64,000 nt of DNA from Clostridium sp. CAG:628. GTDB taxonomy: Bacteria > Bacillota_I > Bacilli_A > RF39 > UBA660. The notes under the pieces are model-generated. The model made no database searches and was not told the origin of the DNA. It saw only the letters and a program-made list of their open reading frames with translations. Location of the stretch: assembly GCA_000438415.1 (NCBI GenBank), contig FR902240.1, forward strand, positions 66,514 to 130,513. The letters run 5' to 3'. A program made the position numbers and the translations under genes. Below are positions 26,516 to 36,214 of this stretch, piece after piece (position 1 is the first letter of the stretch; each line of letters opens with the position of its first letter).

Positions 26516-26836
26516 ATGATAGATTTAACATTACTAAAAAATATACTTATTGTTTCAGTAGCTTCTTCAATAATATCTACAGCATTAACACAGCGATTAA
26601 AAGAAGGAACTAAATGTAAAAATCACATTTGCTTAAAATGCCTAATAATATCTATGGTTATAGGAGTATTATTTAGTTTAACGTTTACTAACCTAAGTAT
26701 AATTGAAACATTATGGGTAGGATTAATAAGTTTTATAGGTGCAGATGCAATATATAAAACTTTTGAAGACAAAATATTTGATTCATTAAGCAAAATAGAT
26801 ACCATAGAAGAAATAGAAAGGACTGATAAATCATGA
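26516..26836 (+). CDS. phage-type holin-like membrane protein
   Basis: 106 residues from ATG 26516 after TTGGAGGT. Three membrane segments: residues ~5-25, 42-60 and 65-85. A charged acidic tail (KIFDSLSKIDTIEEIE) is typical of holins of clostridial phages. Its TGA overlaps the ATG of the M23 endolysin (ATGA), the classic holin-lysin arrangement. Holins make the membrane hole that releases the lysin. No other phage genes are nearby, so this is either a prophage relic or a recruited lysis/secretion pair. Confidence 0.7.
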   Translation: MIDLTLLKNILIVSVASSIISTALTQRLKEGTKCKNHICLKCLIISMVIGVLFSLTFTNLSIIETLWVGLISFIGADAIYKTFEDKIFDSLSKIDTIEEIERTDKS

Positions 26837-27507
26837 CACTGAAATATCCTACAAATTACGTTGCAATAACGCAATATTTTTCATCAAGTCACAAGGCATT
26901 AGATTTAGGTTGGAATTCCAATTATGGTGGTCCAAATATGCCAGTATATGCAAGTGAAGATGGAGTAGTTGTTAGTGTAGTAAAAAACTATAACAAAACA
27001 GACACTGATACACCAAACTATGGAAACTACGTAAAAATAAAACATGATAATGATTATTATACACTTTACGCACATTTAGCATTTGGAAGTGTTACATTAA
27101 ACGTAGGTGATAAGATCAAAAAAGGCGACCAACTAGGTCTTATGGGAAATACTGGATACTCTACCGGAAATCATTTGCATTACGAAGTTTATAAAAATGG
27201 CACAAGAATAAATCCTCTAGAATGTACTTATGTTTATAGTAATCAAACCGTATCAAAAAATGCATCCGCTACTAATGGATTATTATATTTTAAAGAAGAA
27301 TCAAAAATTGATGATACACTAGAAATATTACAAAAAGAAAACATAGAACTAACTACAGAAAATCAAAGATTAAAAACAGAAATTCAAACATTAAACGAAC
27401 AAATAAAAGATTTAAGTTCTTACACTTTTACATACAAAGTTCCAAAAACATCTTACTATAAAATAAAATTATATGAAAAAGAAACACTAACAATAAAGGA
27501 CAGCTAA
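26833..27507 (+). CDS. M23 family metallopeptidase, endolysin-like
   Basis: 224 residues without a signal peptide. The LytM/M23 zinc site is present: HKALDLGW (His and Asp), LYAHL, and GNHLHYEV (HxH). A glycine-rich GNYVKIKHDN loop is also present. After ~150 residues a coiled coil (LEILQKENIELTTENQRL) and a short basic C-terminal segment follow. M23 enzymes cut peptide cross-links in peptidoglycan. With no signal sequence, release would depend on the preceding holin. MTLKYPTNYVAITQYF is like the start of phage endolysins. Confidence 0.88.
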   Translation: MTLKYPTNYVAITQYFSSSHKALDLGWNSNYGGPNMPVYASEDGVVVSVVKNYNKTDTDTPNYGNYVKIKHDNDYYTLYAHLAFGSVTLNVGDKIKKGDQLGLMGNTGYSTGNHLHYEVYKNGTRINPLECTYVYSNQTVSKNASATNGLLYFKEESKIDDTLEILQKENIELTTENQRLKTEIQTLNEQIKDLSSYTFTYKVPKTSYYKIKLYEKETLTIKDS

Positions 27508-27527
27508 TAAAAAGTTGTCCTATTTTT
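27497..27527. terminator. terminator between the endolysin and mscS genes
   Basis: AGGACAGCT (27497-27505), AATAAAA loop, AGTTGTCCT (27513-27521), ATTTTTC. Confidence 0.8.
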
Positions 27528-28389
27528 CTATGTATAAACTAATTTTTCCCTCTTCATTTAATTTCAAAAGTTGATTATTAATTTCATTAATTACATTTCT
27601 CTTCTTTTTTGGATGTACTAAATATCTAATATTCATACTAACATATTTATCATTAATATTTGTATAAATTATAGGCTCTAACTTATTATAATATATTCTA
27701 TAACTACTATTATTATTTAATTCATTTACCATCTTACCAGGTATACTCTTAATAATATCATTATTATTAACAATGCTATATAAAATTCCCTTAACTTTTT
27801 TAATATCACTATCTATAGAAATCTTTACTTCTGTCTCATTCCATACATACTTAAACACTTTAACATAATTTATTAATGGCTCACTAATTACTTTAGAATT
27901 TGGAATATGCACGATACTACCAGTACTTTGAAAAGTATCATTATTAACCTCTAACACTTCAAAACTTAAATTACTTATATTTACCACATCACCAATATGA
28001 TTACAAATCATAATTCTATCTTCTACCTGAAAAGGCTTAGCAAGCCTAATATAAATGCCTGCAAAAAAATTAATAATAGTATCTCTTAAACTATAGGCTA
28101 TCGCTGCAGTAACAAAACTAAAAAGTGTAATAAATTTTAATAAAAAATCTTCCCAAATAATAATTATAATAAAAACTAAAAATATATTACAGACAAAACT
28201 AACTTTCTTCCTAAAATTAAACCTAGTTTTATTCTTTTTAAAAATTTTACTGAAAAAGAAGTTACTTACTTTTTGAACTATCTTAACAAAGATAATAATA
28301 AGTAATGTATCAATAATTAAATTAGCATAAGGTCCTTCCATCCCAGTAACACTAGAAATTATTTTATTTATCTTATCAACATATTTCAT
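27520..28389 (-). CDS. mscS: mechanosensitive channel of small conductance (MscS family)
   Basis: 289 residues from the ATG with AAAGGAGG upstream; the longer frame reaching 28434 lacks a site. Three membrane helices are followed by the beta and C-terminal vestibule domains. TM3 and the following strands match MscS: AIAYSLRDTIINFFAGIYI, then PFQVEDRIMI and DVVNISNLSFEVLEV, and IVHIPNSKVISEPLINY. It opens under membrane tension and protects against osmotic downshock. Confidence 0.9.
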   Translation of the reverse strand: MKYVDKINKIISSVTGMEGPYANLIIDTLLIIIFVKIVQKVSNFFFSKIFKKNKTRFNFRKKVSFVCNIFLVFIIIIIWEDFLLKFITLFSFVTAAIAYSLRDTIINFFAGIYIRLAKPFQVEDRIMICNHIGDVVNISNLSFEVLEVNNDTFQSTGSIVHIPNSKVISEPLINYVKVFKYVWNETEVKISIDSDIKKVKGILYSIVNNNDIIKSIPGKMVNELNNNSSYRIYYNKLEPIIYTNINDKYVSMNIRYLVHPKKKRNVINEINNQLLKLNEEGKISLYIEK

Positions 28390-28422
28390 ACTTAACCTCC
28401 TTTTTTTAAGCGCAAGAAACAA

Positions 28423-28452
28423 ATTATACCACAATTAGTATATTAAAATCAA
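28423..28452 (-). promoter_or_regulatory. promoter of mscS
   Basis: Minus strand TTGATT (28452-28447), 18 bases ending TGTGG, TATAAT (28428-28423). Confidence 0.7.
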
Positions 28453-28516
28453 GTAAACTACTTTAAAAAAAAACTAACTTTTGATATAATTAATATATGA
28501 TAGAAAGAGGGAAAAA

Positions 28517-29278
28517 GTGAAAAGGATAATTATATATACAACACTAATAATACTATTTATATTTCTAGGAATAACAGGTTACAAAAATCAACCAAAAGAA
28601 CTACCAAGTAGCGAAATAATTAATAACACATATTATATGTTTAACAAAACAACTGGCTTATATGACTCATTAAACATATCTAGTAATAAAGTCACATATA
28701 AAGGTTCAACATTGAAAATTAATGATTGTAGCACCTACTCATACACACCAACAAATAGCATTTTAAAATTGGATTGTGGAAGTGCTTTTACCATAACAGC
28801 AAGTTCAAAAGAATTACTAGGAATTAAAATGAGCGAAAACAATTATTACTTCTTTAAAGATAAAGATTCTTCTTTAAATAAAGAATTTATTAAAACATAT
28901 GGAAGTAACATAAACGATTTTGCAAATACTGCTTTTACAAAAATTCAAAATAAACACATAACATTAGAAGAACTAAATAGACTAGTAACTGGAACAACTA
29001 CAAGTTACATCTATATAAAACAAGAAAATTGTTCATACAAATGTAGTATAGTAGAAAATAGTATTATAGATTTATCAAATTCATACTATATAAACTATAA
29101 CGAATTAAATACTTTCAATTACTATAACATAAACGATTTAAAAAGCGATAACCCAATAATACTAGTAATAAAAAATAACGGACAGACTAACAATATTTAT
29201 AAAAAACAAATATTATTTGATGGATTTAACATGAACAATATAAATACATATTTAGAAGGAGAAAATAATGAAAACTAA
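28517..29278 (+). CDS. exported or anchored hypothetical protein
   Basis: 253 residues, GTG start after AAAGAGGG. N-terminal membrane segment (4-21), no lipobox. The outside part has four or more Cys (INDCSTY, LDCGSAF, ENCSYKCSIV) and is beta-rich. A Cys-x3-Cys in a region reading YIYIKQENCSYKCSIV has a thioredoxin-like flavour but the motif is not a clear CxxC. Not recognised. It overlaps phosphoketolase by 11 bases, so the two are co-translated. Confidence 0.6.
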   Translation: MKRIIIYTTLIILFIFLGITGYKNQPKELPSSEIINNTYYMFNKTTGLYDSLNISSNKVTYKGSTLKINDCSTYSYTPTNSILKLDCGSAFTITASSKELLGIKMSENNYYFFKDKDSSLNKEFIKTYGSNINDFANTAFTKIQNKHITLEELNRLVTGTTTSYIYIKQENCSYKCSIVENSIIDLSNSYYINYNELNTFNYYNINDLKSDNPIILVIKNNGQTNNIYKKQILFDGFNMNNINTYLEGENNEN

Positions 29279-31595
29279 AATAACAAAAGAAGAAATAAAT
29301 AATTTAAATAAATATTTTAGATTAGTAAACTATTTATCAGTAGGACAACTATACTTATTAGATAACCCACTTTTAAAAAGGCCACTTGATATAAAAGACA
29401 TAAAACCAAATGTAGTCGGACACTGGGGAACTGCACCAGGACAAAACTTTATATATACTCATTTACAAAGAGTAATAAAAAAATATGACTTAAATATGAT
29501 ATACATATCTGGTCCAGGTCATGGTGGACAAGCAATGATAGCAAACGATTATGCTGATGGTTCATATAGTGAAATTTATGAATACATAACAGAAGATGAA
29601 AAAGGACTAAAAAAGTTATTTAAGCAATTCAGTTTTCCAGGTGGAATAGGTAGCCATGTAACACCACACACTCCAGGAAGCATAAATGAAGGTGGAGAAC
29701 TTGGCTACAGTCTAAGTCATGCCTACGGAGCAGTATTAGATAACAAAGACCTAATCGCAGCATGTGTGGTAGGAGACGGAGAAGCAGAAACAGGCCCATT
29801 ATCAGCAAGTTGGCAAATAAACAAACTTATAAATCCTTGTGTAGATGGAACAGTATTACCTATACTTCACTTAAATGGTTACAAAATTGCAAACCCAACA
29901 ATACTATCAAGAATACCATCAGACGAACTAATAAGTTACTTTAAAGGGTTAGGCTACAAACCATATCTTGTTGAAGGAAATGACCCAGTTAAAATGCATA
30001 GAAAAATGGCAAGTACTATGGATGAAATAATTTCTTACATAAATAAAATAAAAAAACAAAGCCGCCTTCACACCTTTAGACCATTTTATCCAATGATAAT
30101 ACTAAGAACACCAAAAGGTTGGACTGGTCCTAAAGAAGTAGAAAATAGTTTTAAATCACATCAAGTTCCAATAATCGTTAATAAAGAAAACACAGACAAC
30201 GTAAAAATACTTGAAAAATGGATGAAAAGTTATAAACCAGAAGAATTATTTAATGAAGACGGAAGTATAAAAGAAGAAATAAAAAATATCTGTCCACCAT
30301 TAGAAAAAACTATGGGACTAAACAAAAATGCTAATGGAGGTTTATTAATAAAAGAACTAAAATTACCTGAAAACTTAATGGATTATGAATTACCTATTAA
30401 ACGTGGACAAACACAAAATGAAGACATGCGATCTCTTGGTTCATATATAAGAGATGTAATGAATTTAAATAAAGATAACTATAGAATATTTGGTCCAGAT
30501 GAAGCACTATCTAATAGACTTAACCATGTATTCGAAGTAACAAATAGAAAATGGGATACTAAAATAATTAAAACTGATGAATACTTAAGTAGAAATGGTC
30601 ATGTAATAGATAGCATTTTATCAGAACATATTTGTGAAGGAATGCTAGAAGGCTACTTATTAACAGGAAGGCATGGATTTATCCACAGTTATGAAGCATT
30701 TGTAAGAATTATTGACTCAATGGTTAGTCAACATGCTAAATGGATTAAAATGGCTAAAGAACTACCTTGGAGAAACGATATATCAAGTCTAAATATATTA
30801 TTAACAAGTCACTGCTGGCAACAAGACCATAATGGTTTCACACACCAAGATCCAGGTTTCATTAATCACTTACTTCCAAAGAAAAGTGATACCATAAGAA
30901 TATACTTACCATTTGATACAAATACATTAATTTCAACATTTGATCATATTTCAAGAACAAAAAATTATATCAACTTAGTAATTGCTTCAAAACATATGAG
31001 ACCTCAGTGGCTAACAATGGAAGAAGCAATTAAGCACTGTGCTAAAGGAATAGACGAATTGTCATGGGCAAGCACAACTAATGGTAAAACTCCAGATATA
31101 GTTCTAGCCTGTGCTGGCGACACTCCAACATTAGAAGTCCTAGCTGCTGTTTCTATTCTTAAAGAAAAAAAGCCTGAGTTAAAAATAAAAGTAATAAATG
31201 TAGTAGACTTGATGAAATTAGAAAGTAATGATAAACATCCACATGGTTTAACTGACAAAGAATATGATAAACTATTTACTACAAACAAACCAATACTATT
31301 TGCTTTTCATGGTTACCCTAACGTAATACATGAATTAACATACAATAGAACTAATAAAGATATGCATGTAAGAGGTTACATTGAAGAAGGAACAATAACA
31401 ACACCATTTGACATGAGAGTACTTAATAAAATTGATAGATATCACTTAATTCTAGATATAATCAAATATGTACCAAAACTTCAAAAAGATAAAAGCCTTC
31501 AAGAATATGCTATATCTATGTTAGAAAAACACAAAAAACACATAACAACATATGGATGTGACATGAAAGAAATAACTTATTGGAAATGGAAATAG
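29268..31595 (+). CDS. xfp: xylulose-5-phosphate/fructose-6-phosphate phosphoketolase
   Basis: 775 residues, close to the family's ~790. It splits xylulose-5-P or fructose-6-P with phosphate to acetyl-P, using thiamine diphosphate. Recognisable blocks are GHWGTAPGQNFIYTH, YISGPGHGGQAM, FPGGIGSHVTPHTPGSI, the TPP/Mg2+ motif GDGEAETGPLSASW, and TSHCWQQDHNGFTHQDPGF. ATG after GAAGGAG. This indicates a heterofermentative or bifid-type sugar pathway giving acetyl-P. Confidence 0.97.
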   Translation: MKTKITKEEINNLNKYFRLVNYLSVGQLYLLDNPLLKRPLDIKDIKPNVVGHWGTAPGQNFIYTHLQRVIKKYDLNMIYISGPGHGGQAMIANDYADGSYSEIYEYITEDEKGLKKLFKQFSFPGGIGSHVTPHTPGSINEGGELGYSLSHAYGAVLDNKDLIAACVVGDGEAETGPLSASWQINKLINPCVDGTVLPILHLNGYKIANPTILSRIPSDELISYFKGLGYKPYLVEGNDPVKMHRKMASTMDEIISYINKIKKQSRLHTFRPFYPMIILRTPKGWTGPKEVENSFKSHQVPIIVNKENTDNVKILEKWMKSYKPEELFNEDGSIKEEIKNICPPLEKTMGLNKNANGGLLIKELKLPENLMDYELPIKRGQTQNEDMRSLGSYIRDVMNLNKDNYRIFGPDEALSNRLNHVFEVTNRKWDTKIIKTDEYLSRNGHVIDSILSEHICEGMLEGYLLTGRHGFIHSYEAFVRIIDSMVSQHAKWIKMAKELPWRNDISSLNILLTSHCWQQDHNGFTHQDPGFINHLLPKKSDTIRIYLPFDTNTLISTFDHISRTKNYINLVIASKHMRPQWLTMEEAIKHCAKGIDELSWASTTNGKTPDIVLACAGDTPTLEVLAAVSILKEKKPELKIKVINVVDLMKLESNDKHPHGLTDKEYDKLFTTNKPILFAFHGYPNVIHELTYNRTNKDMHVRGYIEEGTITTPFDMRVLNKIDRYHLILDIIKYVPKLQKDKSLQEYAISMLEKHKKHITTYGCDMKEITYWKWK

Positions 31596-31720
31596 ACTTA
31601 TTAACTAATCAAAATAATATATTAACATATAATATACTAGGAAGACAAAAAACTTCCTAAAAAAAATAAATCTTCCTCCTATAAACTTTAATAGGCGTCT
31701 ATAAAAAATAAATTTTTAAA

Positions 31721-31746
31721 AAAACACTCCCATCTGGGAGTTTTAA
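31721..31746 (+). terminator. probable terminator downstream of phosphoketolase
   Basis: ACTCCC (31726-31731), ATCT loop, GGGAGT (31736-31741), T3-4. A second hairpin, TAGGAAG/CTTCCTA near 31639-31660, lies upstream but lacks a T-run on this strand. Confidence 0.6.
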
Positions 31747-31778
31747 TATGGTAAAATATACTTAAAAGGAGGATAACC

Positions 31779-32063
31779 ATGCAAATTAATGGAAAAGATA
31801 TAAATATAAATGACTTACTAACAGAAGTAGATTTAGATATAGATAAAAACATACCTAAGAAAAGAAATAATAATTTAGTATTAAGAGATTCACAAATAGA
31901 AATACTAAAAAAATACAATATTGACTATGAAAAACATACAAATTTAAATAGTTTAATATTTGAAATAGAGGAAATACTAAACTATGAAACAGATTTAGAA
32001 GACTTAGAAAACTTAAGTGAAGAATTACAAGAAATGAATTACTATAATTACACAAATAAATAA
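31779..32063 (+). CDS. small acidic hypothetical protein
   Basis: 94 residues with an excellent AAAAGGAGG site. Acidic and helical. RDSQIEILKKYNIDYEKHTNLNSL reads like a helix-turn followed by FEIEEILNYETDLEDLENLSEEL. No catalytic or membrane motif. The antisense frames over it are shadows. I do not recognise it; it could be a small regulator or phage-derived. Confidence 0.65.
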   Translation: MQINGKDININDLLTEVDLDIDKNIPKKRNNNLVLRDSQIEILKKYNIDYEKHTNLNSLIFEIEEILNYETDLEDLENLSEELQEMNYYNYTNK

Positions 32064-32181
32064 TCTTCATAAAAACTAGTATTAAAAATATAACAATTGT
32101 TTTGAATTTAAAAATTATCAACTTTCTCTTTTTTAAAAAATGATACCATGATATAATATTAACAGAATAGGAAGTGCATAT

Positions 32182-34839
32182 ATGAAAGAAAAATGGTATA
32201 CTATTGATAAAAAAAATATATTTAAAATATTAAATACAAGAGTAGAAGGTTTAACAACAAAAGAAGTAAATATTAGATTAAAGCAATATGGAAAAAATGT
32301 ACTTCCAAAAGCAAAACAAAAAACATTTATACAAGTATTCTTTGAACAATTTAAAAACCCTATAGTATATATATTACTAATAACTATGATTTTATCATTT
32401 ATAATTGGAGAATATATAGATGGTGCTTTTATATTATTTGTAATACTAATTGATGCCGTTTTAGGTTCAGTACAAGAATATAGAAGTAATAAAAATGCTG
32501 AAGCCCTAGCAAAATTAATAAGAATAGATGCACTTGTAATAAGAAACAATAAAGAAATATCTATTCCAAGTGAAGACTTAGTTCCAGGAGACATTGTCTT
32601 ACTAGAGTCAGGTTCAAAAGTTCCAGCAGATTTAAGATTAATCGAAACACAAAACTTAACAATAGATGAATCTCTTTTAACTGGTGAATCAATTCCTAGA
32701 GAAAAAAGTGCTCACATATTAAGTGAAGAATGTTCACTAAGTGAAAGAACCAATATGGCTTATTTAGGTACCTCAGTCATGAGAGGACGTGCTAAAGGAA
32801 TTGTTGTATCAACATCCTCGTTTACAGAAATAGGAAACATTGCAAAAGAAGTATTAGAAACCGATGACACAATAACACCTTTACAAATAAGAATGCAAAA
32901 ATTCACAAAACAATTAGGTATGTTAACCGCTATTCTAGCCCTTTTAGTAACAACTATATTATATTTTAAAGGATATGCAGCAAAAGAGATATTCTTCCTA
33001 GTAGTAGCACTTAGTATCTCATCAATTCCAGAAGGTCTTCCAGTAGTGATTACATTATCATTATCAATCAGTTCTAACAAAATGGCTAAAAGAAATGTTC
33101 TTGTAAAAAAACTAAATGCAGTAGAAGCCTTAGGTTCAGCAACAATAATTGCTAGTGACAAAACTGGGACACTTACACTAAATGAACAAACTGTAAAAAA
33201 AATAGTTTTACCAAATAATGAAACATATGAAGTAACAGGTGTTGGTTATAATGACAAAGGTGAAATTAAACCATTCAAAAATAGTAAACTAGAAAATATT
33301 GACAAACTAGTAAAAGAAGGTTTATATAACAACGAAGCAAGTTTATCATATATAGATAACTCTTGGGTAAACTTTGGTGACTCAATGGACACAGCACTTT
33401 TAAGTTTAGGTTACAAATATAACTTAGAATCTGAATCATTCAAAAATGATGTTTTAGGAAGAATACCATACGAGTCAGATGCAGGATACTCATGTGCATT
33501 TTATAAAGAAGGAGAAAACATAAACGTTTCAGTTAAAGGAACATTAGAAAAAATATTAAGTTTCTGTACAACAAAAACAGACAAAGAAAAAATAAGAAAA
33601 CAAAATGAAGATTTAGCAAAAGAAGGATATAGAGTTCTAGCGTTTGCAACAGGTACAATAAAAAAATTTAAAATAAAAGACAATTATAAAGAAAATGATA
33701 TACCTAAATTAACATTTTTAGGACTAGTTGCATTTGTTGACCCAATAAGACCTGATGCTAAAGAAGCAATAAAGTCATGCAAACAAGCCGGAATAAAAAC
33801 GGTAATGATAACAGGAGATCATCCATTAACAGCATTCAGTGTAGCAAAAGAATTAGAATTATGTACTAATGAAACAGAAATAACTACTGGTTTAGAATTA
33901 AAAGAAGTATACGAAAGTGGACTAGATAACTTTGACAAATACATAAAAACTAAAACAGTTTTCAGTAGAGTAAGTCCAATACAAAAATTACAAATAGTAG
34001 AGTCATATAAAAGATTAGGTGAATTTATTGCAGTAACAGGAGATGGTGTAAACGATTCACCAGCATTAAAAGCAGCAAATGTAGGAATAGCCATGGGTTC
34101 AGGAACAGATGTTGCTAAAGAAACAGGTGCACTTATTATAACTGATGACAAATTTTCTTCTATATTAAATGGAGTAGAAGAAGGAAGATGTGCATATGAT
34201 AACGTTAGAAAAGTAACGTACATGTTACTATCTTGTGGTGTCTCAGAAGTTGTATTCTATATCCTTTCAATAGCACTTAACTATGATATACCTTTAACAG
34301 CTGTTCAATTACTTTGGTTAAACTTAGTAACAGATGGAATACAAGATGTAGCACTTTCCTTTGAAAGTAGTGAAAAAGACATATTGAAAAGAAAACCAAG
34401 AGATCCAAAAGAATCACTATTTGATAGACTATTAAAAAATGAAATAATGCTAATAGGTTTAATTATGGGTATAACAGTATTTGGTGTGTGGATTTATTTA
34501 ATAGATGTACTAGGTTATGAAGTTTCAGTTGCAAGAAGTCATATATTATTACTAATGGTTTTCTTGCAAAACCTTCATTGCTTTAATTGTAGAAGTGAAA
34601 TACATAGCATATTTAGTAAACCATTAAAAGAAAATAAACAACTAATAATAAGCATAGCAGTAGTACTATTTATACAATTTATTGTAGTAGAAAATAGTTT
34701 CCTATCACATCTTTTAGATTCAAACCCAATACCTTTAGTTAGTGTATTATACTTATTTCTATTATCTCTTCCAATAATAATAGTTTCAGAAATACTAAAA
34801 TACTTTGAAAGGGACAAAATAAGGAGGAATAAAAATTGA
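32182..34839 (+). CDS. P-type Ca2+-transporting ATPase
   Basis: 885 residues with the N-terminal cation ATPase domain (NVLPKAKQKTFIQVFFEQFKNP). The transport-site helix is SISSIPEGLPVVITL, the phosphorylation site is SDKTGTLTLNEQ and the hinge is TGDGVNDSPALKAANVGIAMG. The PEGLP motif and the C-terminal six-helix part with QLLWLNLVTDG fit P2A/SERCA-type pumps such as YloB and PacL, which export Ca2+. The following gene starts inside its stop codon, giving a two-gene calcium efflux operon. Confidence 0.9.
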   Translation: MKEKWYTIDKKNIFKILNTRVEGLTTKEVNIRLKQYGKNVLPKAKQKTFIQVFFEQFKNPIVYILLITMILSFIIGEYIDGAFILFVILIDAVLGSVQEYRSNKNAEALAKLIRIDALVIRNNKEISIPSEDLVPGDIVLLESGSKVPADLRLIETQNLTIDESLLTGESIPREKSAHILSEECSLSERTNMAYLGTSVMRGRAKGIVVSTSSFTEIGNIAKEVLETDDTITPLQIRMQKFTKQLGMLTAILALLVTTILYFKGYAAKEIFFLVVALSISSIPEGLPVVITLSLSISSNKMAKRNVLVKKLNAVEALGSATIIASDKTGTLTLNEQTVKKIVLPNNETYEVTGVGYNDKGEIKPFKNSKLENIDKLVKEGLYNNEASLSYIDNSWVNFGDSMDTALLSLGYKYNLESESFKNDVLGRIPYESDAGYSCAFYKEGENINVSVKGTLEKILSFCTTKTDKEKIRKQNEDLAKEGYRVLAFATGTIKKFKIKDNYKENDIPKLTFLGLVAFVDPIRPDAKEAIKSCKQAGIKTVMITGDHPLTAFSVAKELELCTNETEITTGLELKEVYESGLDNFDKYIKTKTVFSRVSPIQKLQIVESYKRLGEFIAVTGDGVNDSPALKAANVGIAMGSGTDVAKETGALIITDDKFSSILNGVEEGRCAYDNVRKVTYMLLSCGVSEVVFYILSIALNYDIPLTAVQLLWLNLVTDGIQDVALSFESSEKDILKRKPRDPKESLFDRLLKNEIMLIGLIMGITVFGVWIYLIDVLGYEVSVARSHILLLMVFLQNLHCFNCRSEIHSIFSKPLKENKQLIISIAVVLFIQFIVVENSFLSHLLDSNPIPLVSVLYLFLLSLPIIIVSEILKYFERDKIRRNKN

Positions 34840-35795
34840 GTTTAATATTAACAACTATAATATTACTAATATTTGGTTTAACAATATTAATAAGATTCTC
34901 TGATATATTTGTAAGTGCAGCAAGTAGTTTATCTCTCTCTCTTAAAGTTCCCAAAATGTTAATTGCCTTAACAATTGCAGCCTTCGGAACCTGTGCTCCT
35001 GAACTTGCAATATCATTTAATAGTATCAAGTCAGGTGCTAGTGATATGACTCTTGCAAATGTAATAGGTTCTTGCATAGTAAATATTCTCTTAATAGTAG
35101 GATTATCTGCTATAACTAGACCAATAAAAGTAAAAGAAAGAACAATAAAAAAAGAGTTACCATTATTAGTAATAATAACAACTGCATTCTTCATATTAGT
35201 AACAGATTCATTATTTAAAAAAGGTGCAGTTAACTCTTTATCACGAGCAGATGCAATAATGTTACTAATTTGGTTTATACTATTTATGTTTTATATAATA
35301 GGAATCGTAAGAAAAAATAAAAACAATGAATATGATATTCCAGAGTATTCTATTGTAAAATCAATAATTATAATAATACTTTCATTATTAGCAATAACAC
35401 TATCTTCAAACATAGTTGTAGACAATGCAGTATTACTTGCAAGTCAAATAGGAATAAGCCAAAAAATAATATCAATGACAGTAATAGTAATAGGAACATC
35501 TCTTCCAGAATTAACAATGACAATAAATGCTGCCAGAAAAGATGAATTTGATATGGCTGTTGGAAACATCATTGGAACTAATATATTTAATATATGCATA
35601 GTACTTGGTTTACCAATTGCAATATATGGTGGAGTAAGTTCTAGTTCATTTAGTGTAGTAGACACAAGTGTAGTATTATTATCTGCTTTAATGTTTTACA
35701 TATTTGGAAGAAGTAATAAAGAACTCTCAAGAAGAGAAGGCATACTTATGGTTCTAGTGTTTATTTTATATTATATTTATATATTTATTATTTAG
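34836..35795 (+). CDS. CaCA family calcium/sodium antiporter (YrbG-like)
   Basis: 319 residues, TTG start overlapping the ATPase stop (AAGGAGG 11 bases upstream). Ten membrane helices. The two alpha repeats that bind Ca2+ are ALTIAAFGTCAPELAIS and MTVIVIGTSLPELTMTI, each with the essential Glu. It exchanges Ca2+ for Na+ or H+. Together with the upstream ATPase it would keep cytosolic Ca2+ low. Confidence 0.9.
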   Translation: MSLILTTIILLIFGLTILIRFSDIFVSAASSLSLSLKVPKMLIALTIAAFGTCAPELAISFNSIKSGASDMTLANVIGSCIVNILLIVGLSAITRPIKVKERTIKKELPLLVIITTAFFILVTDSLFKKGAVNSLSRADAIMLLIWFILFMFYIIGIVRKNKNNEYDIPEYSIVKSIIIIILSLLAITLSSNIVVDNAVLLASQIGISQKIISMTVIVIGTSLPELTMTINAARKDEFDMAVGNIIGTNIFNICIVLGLPIAIYGGVSSSSFSVVDTSVVLLSALMFYIFGRSNKELSRREGILMVLVFILYYIYIFII

Positions 35796-35806
35796 GAGAA
35801 ATAAAA

Positions 35807-36130
35807 ATGAATAAAATAAAGAAACTAATAAAAGATAATCCAATTACTTTTATTATAGTTATACTTGCTTTAAAAACTATGGATTGGGATTTACTATTAA
35901 CATTTTCTTGTTTCTTTATATTTTCTGGAAATATAAGTAGAATAACATTCATAAGTAATTTTTTAATTAACATGTTGTCAAAAAGTGTATTAGTAACAGG
36001 ATTAAAAAGTTGTCAATTTATAAGTAACGTTCCAACTGCAGTACTATTAGCAAATTATATGTTAATGTTTACTGTAATTAATTTAGCCTTTTTAATAGTG
36101 CTCCTATCTTACACAGTATTGATGTCTTAA
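35807..36130 (+). pseudogene. fragment of an SLC13/CitMHS-type anion transporter
   Basis: 107 residues. The parts MDWDLLLTFSCFFIFSGNIS and LKSCQFISNVPTAVLLANYM both match the two halves of DASS/ArsB-type permeases, where SxFISNVPTAxLL is the second anion-binding loop. In a full transporter they are separated by some 200 residues, so the middle is missing here and only about four helices remain. Directly behind the exchanger gene, probably a decaying third gene of the operon. Confidence 0.5.
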
Positions 36131-36158
36131 AATGTAACATAATTGTTACATTTTTCTT
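36129..36158 (+). terminator. terminator of the calcium operon
   Basis: AAATGTAAC (36130-36138), 6-base loop, GTTACATTT (36145-36153), T-run. Confidence 0.85.
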
Positions 36159-36186
36159 TACAAAATACCCATTTTAGTGTTATAAT
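36157..36186 (+). promoter_or_regulatory. promoter of typA
   Basis: TTTACA 36157-36162, 18 bases, TATAAT 36181-36186; the -35 overlaps the preceding T-run. Confidence 0.65.
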
Positions 36187-36214
36187 ACTCTAGGTTTTTA
36201 AGGAGTGAAGAAGT

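Noticed and set aside
31639..31660. TAGGAAG/CTTCCTA hairpin as the phosphoketolase terminator
   Set aside because: It is followed by an A-run, not a T-run, on the plus strand; the later GGGAGT hairpin is more likely.
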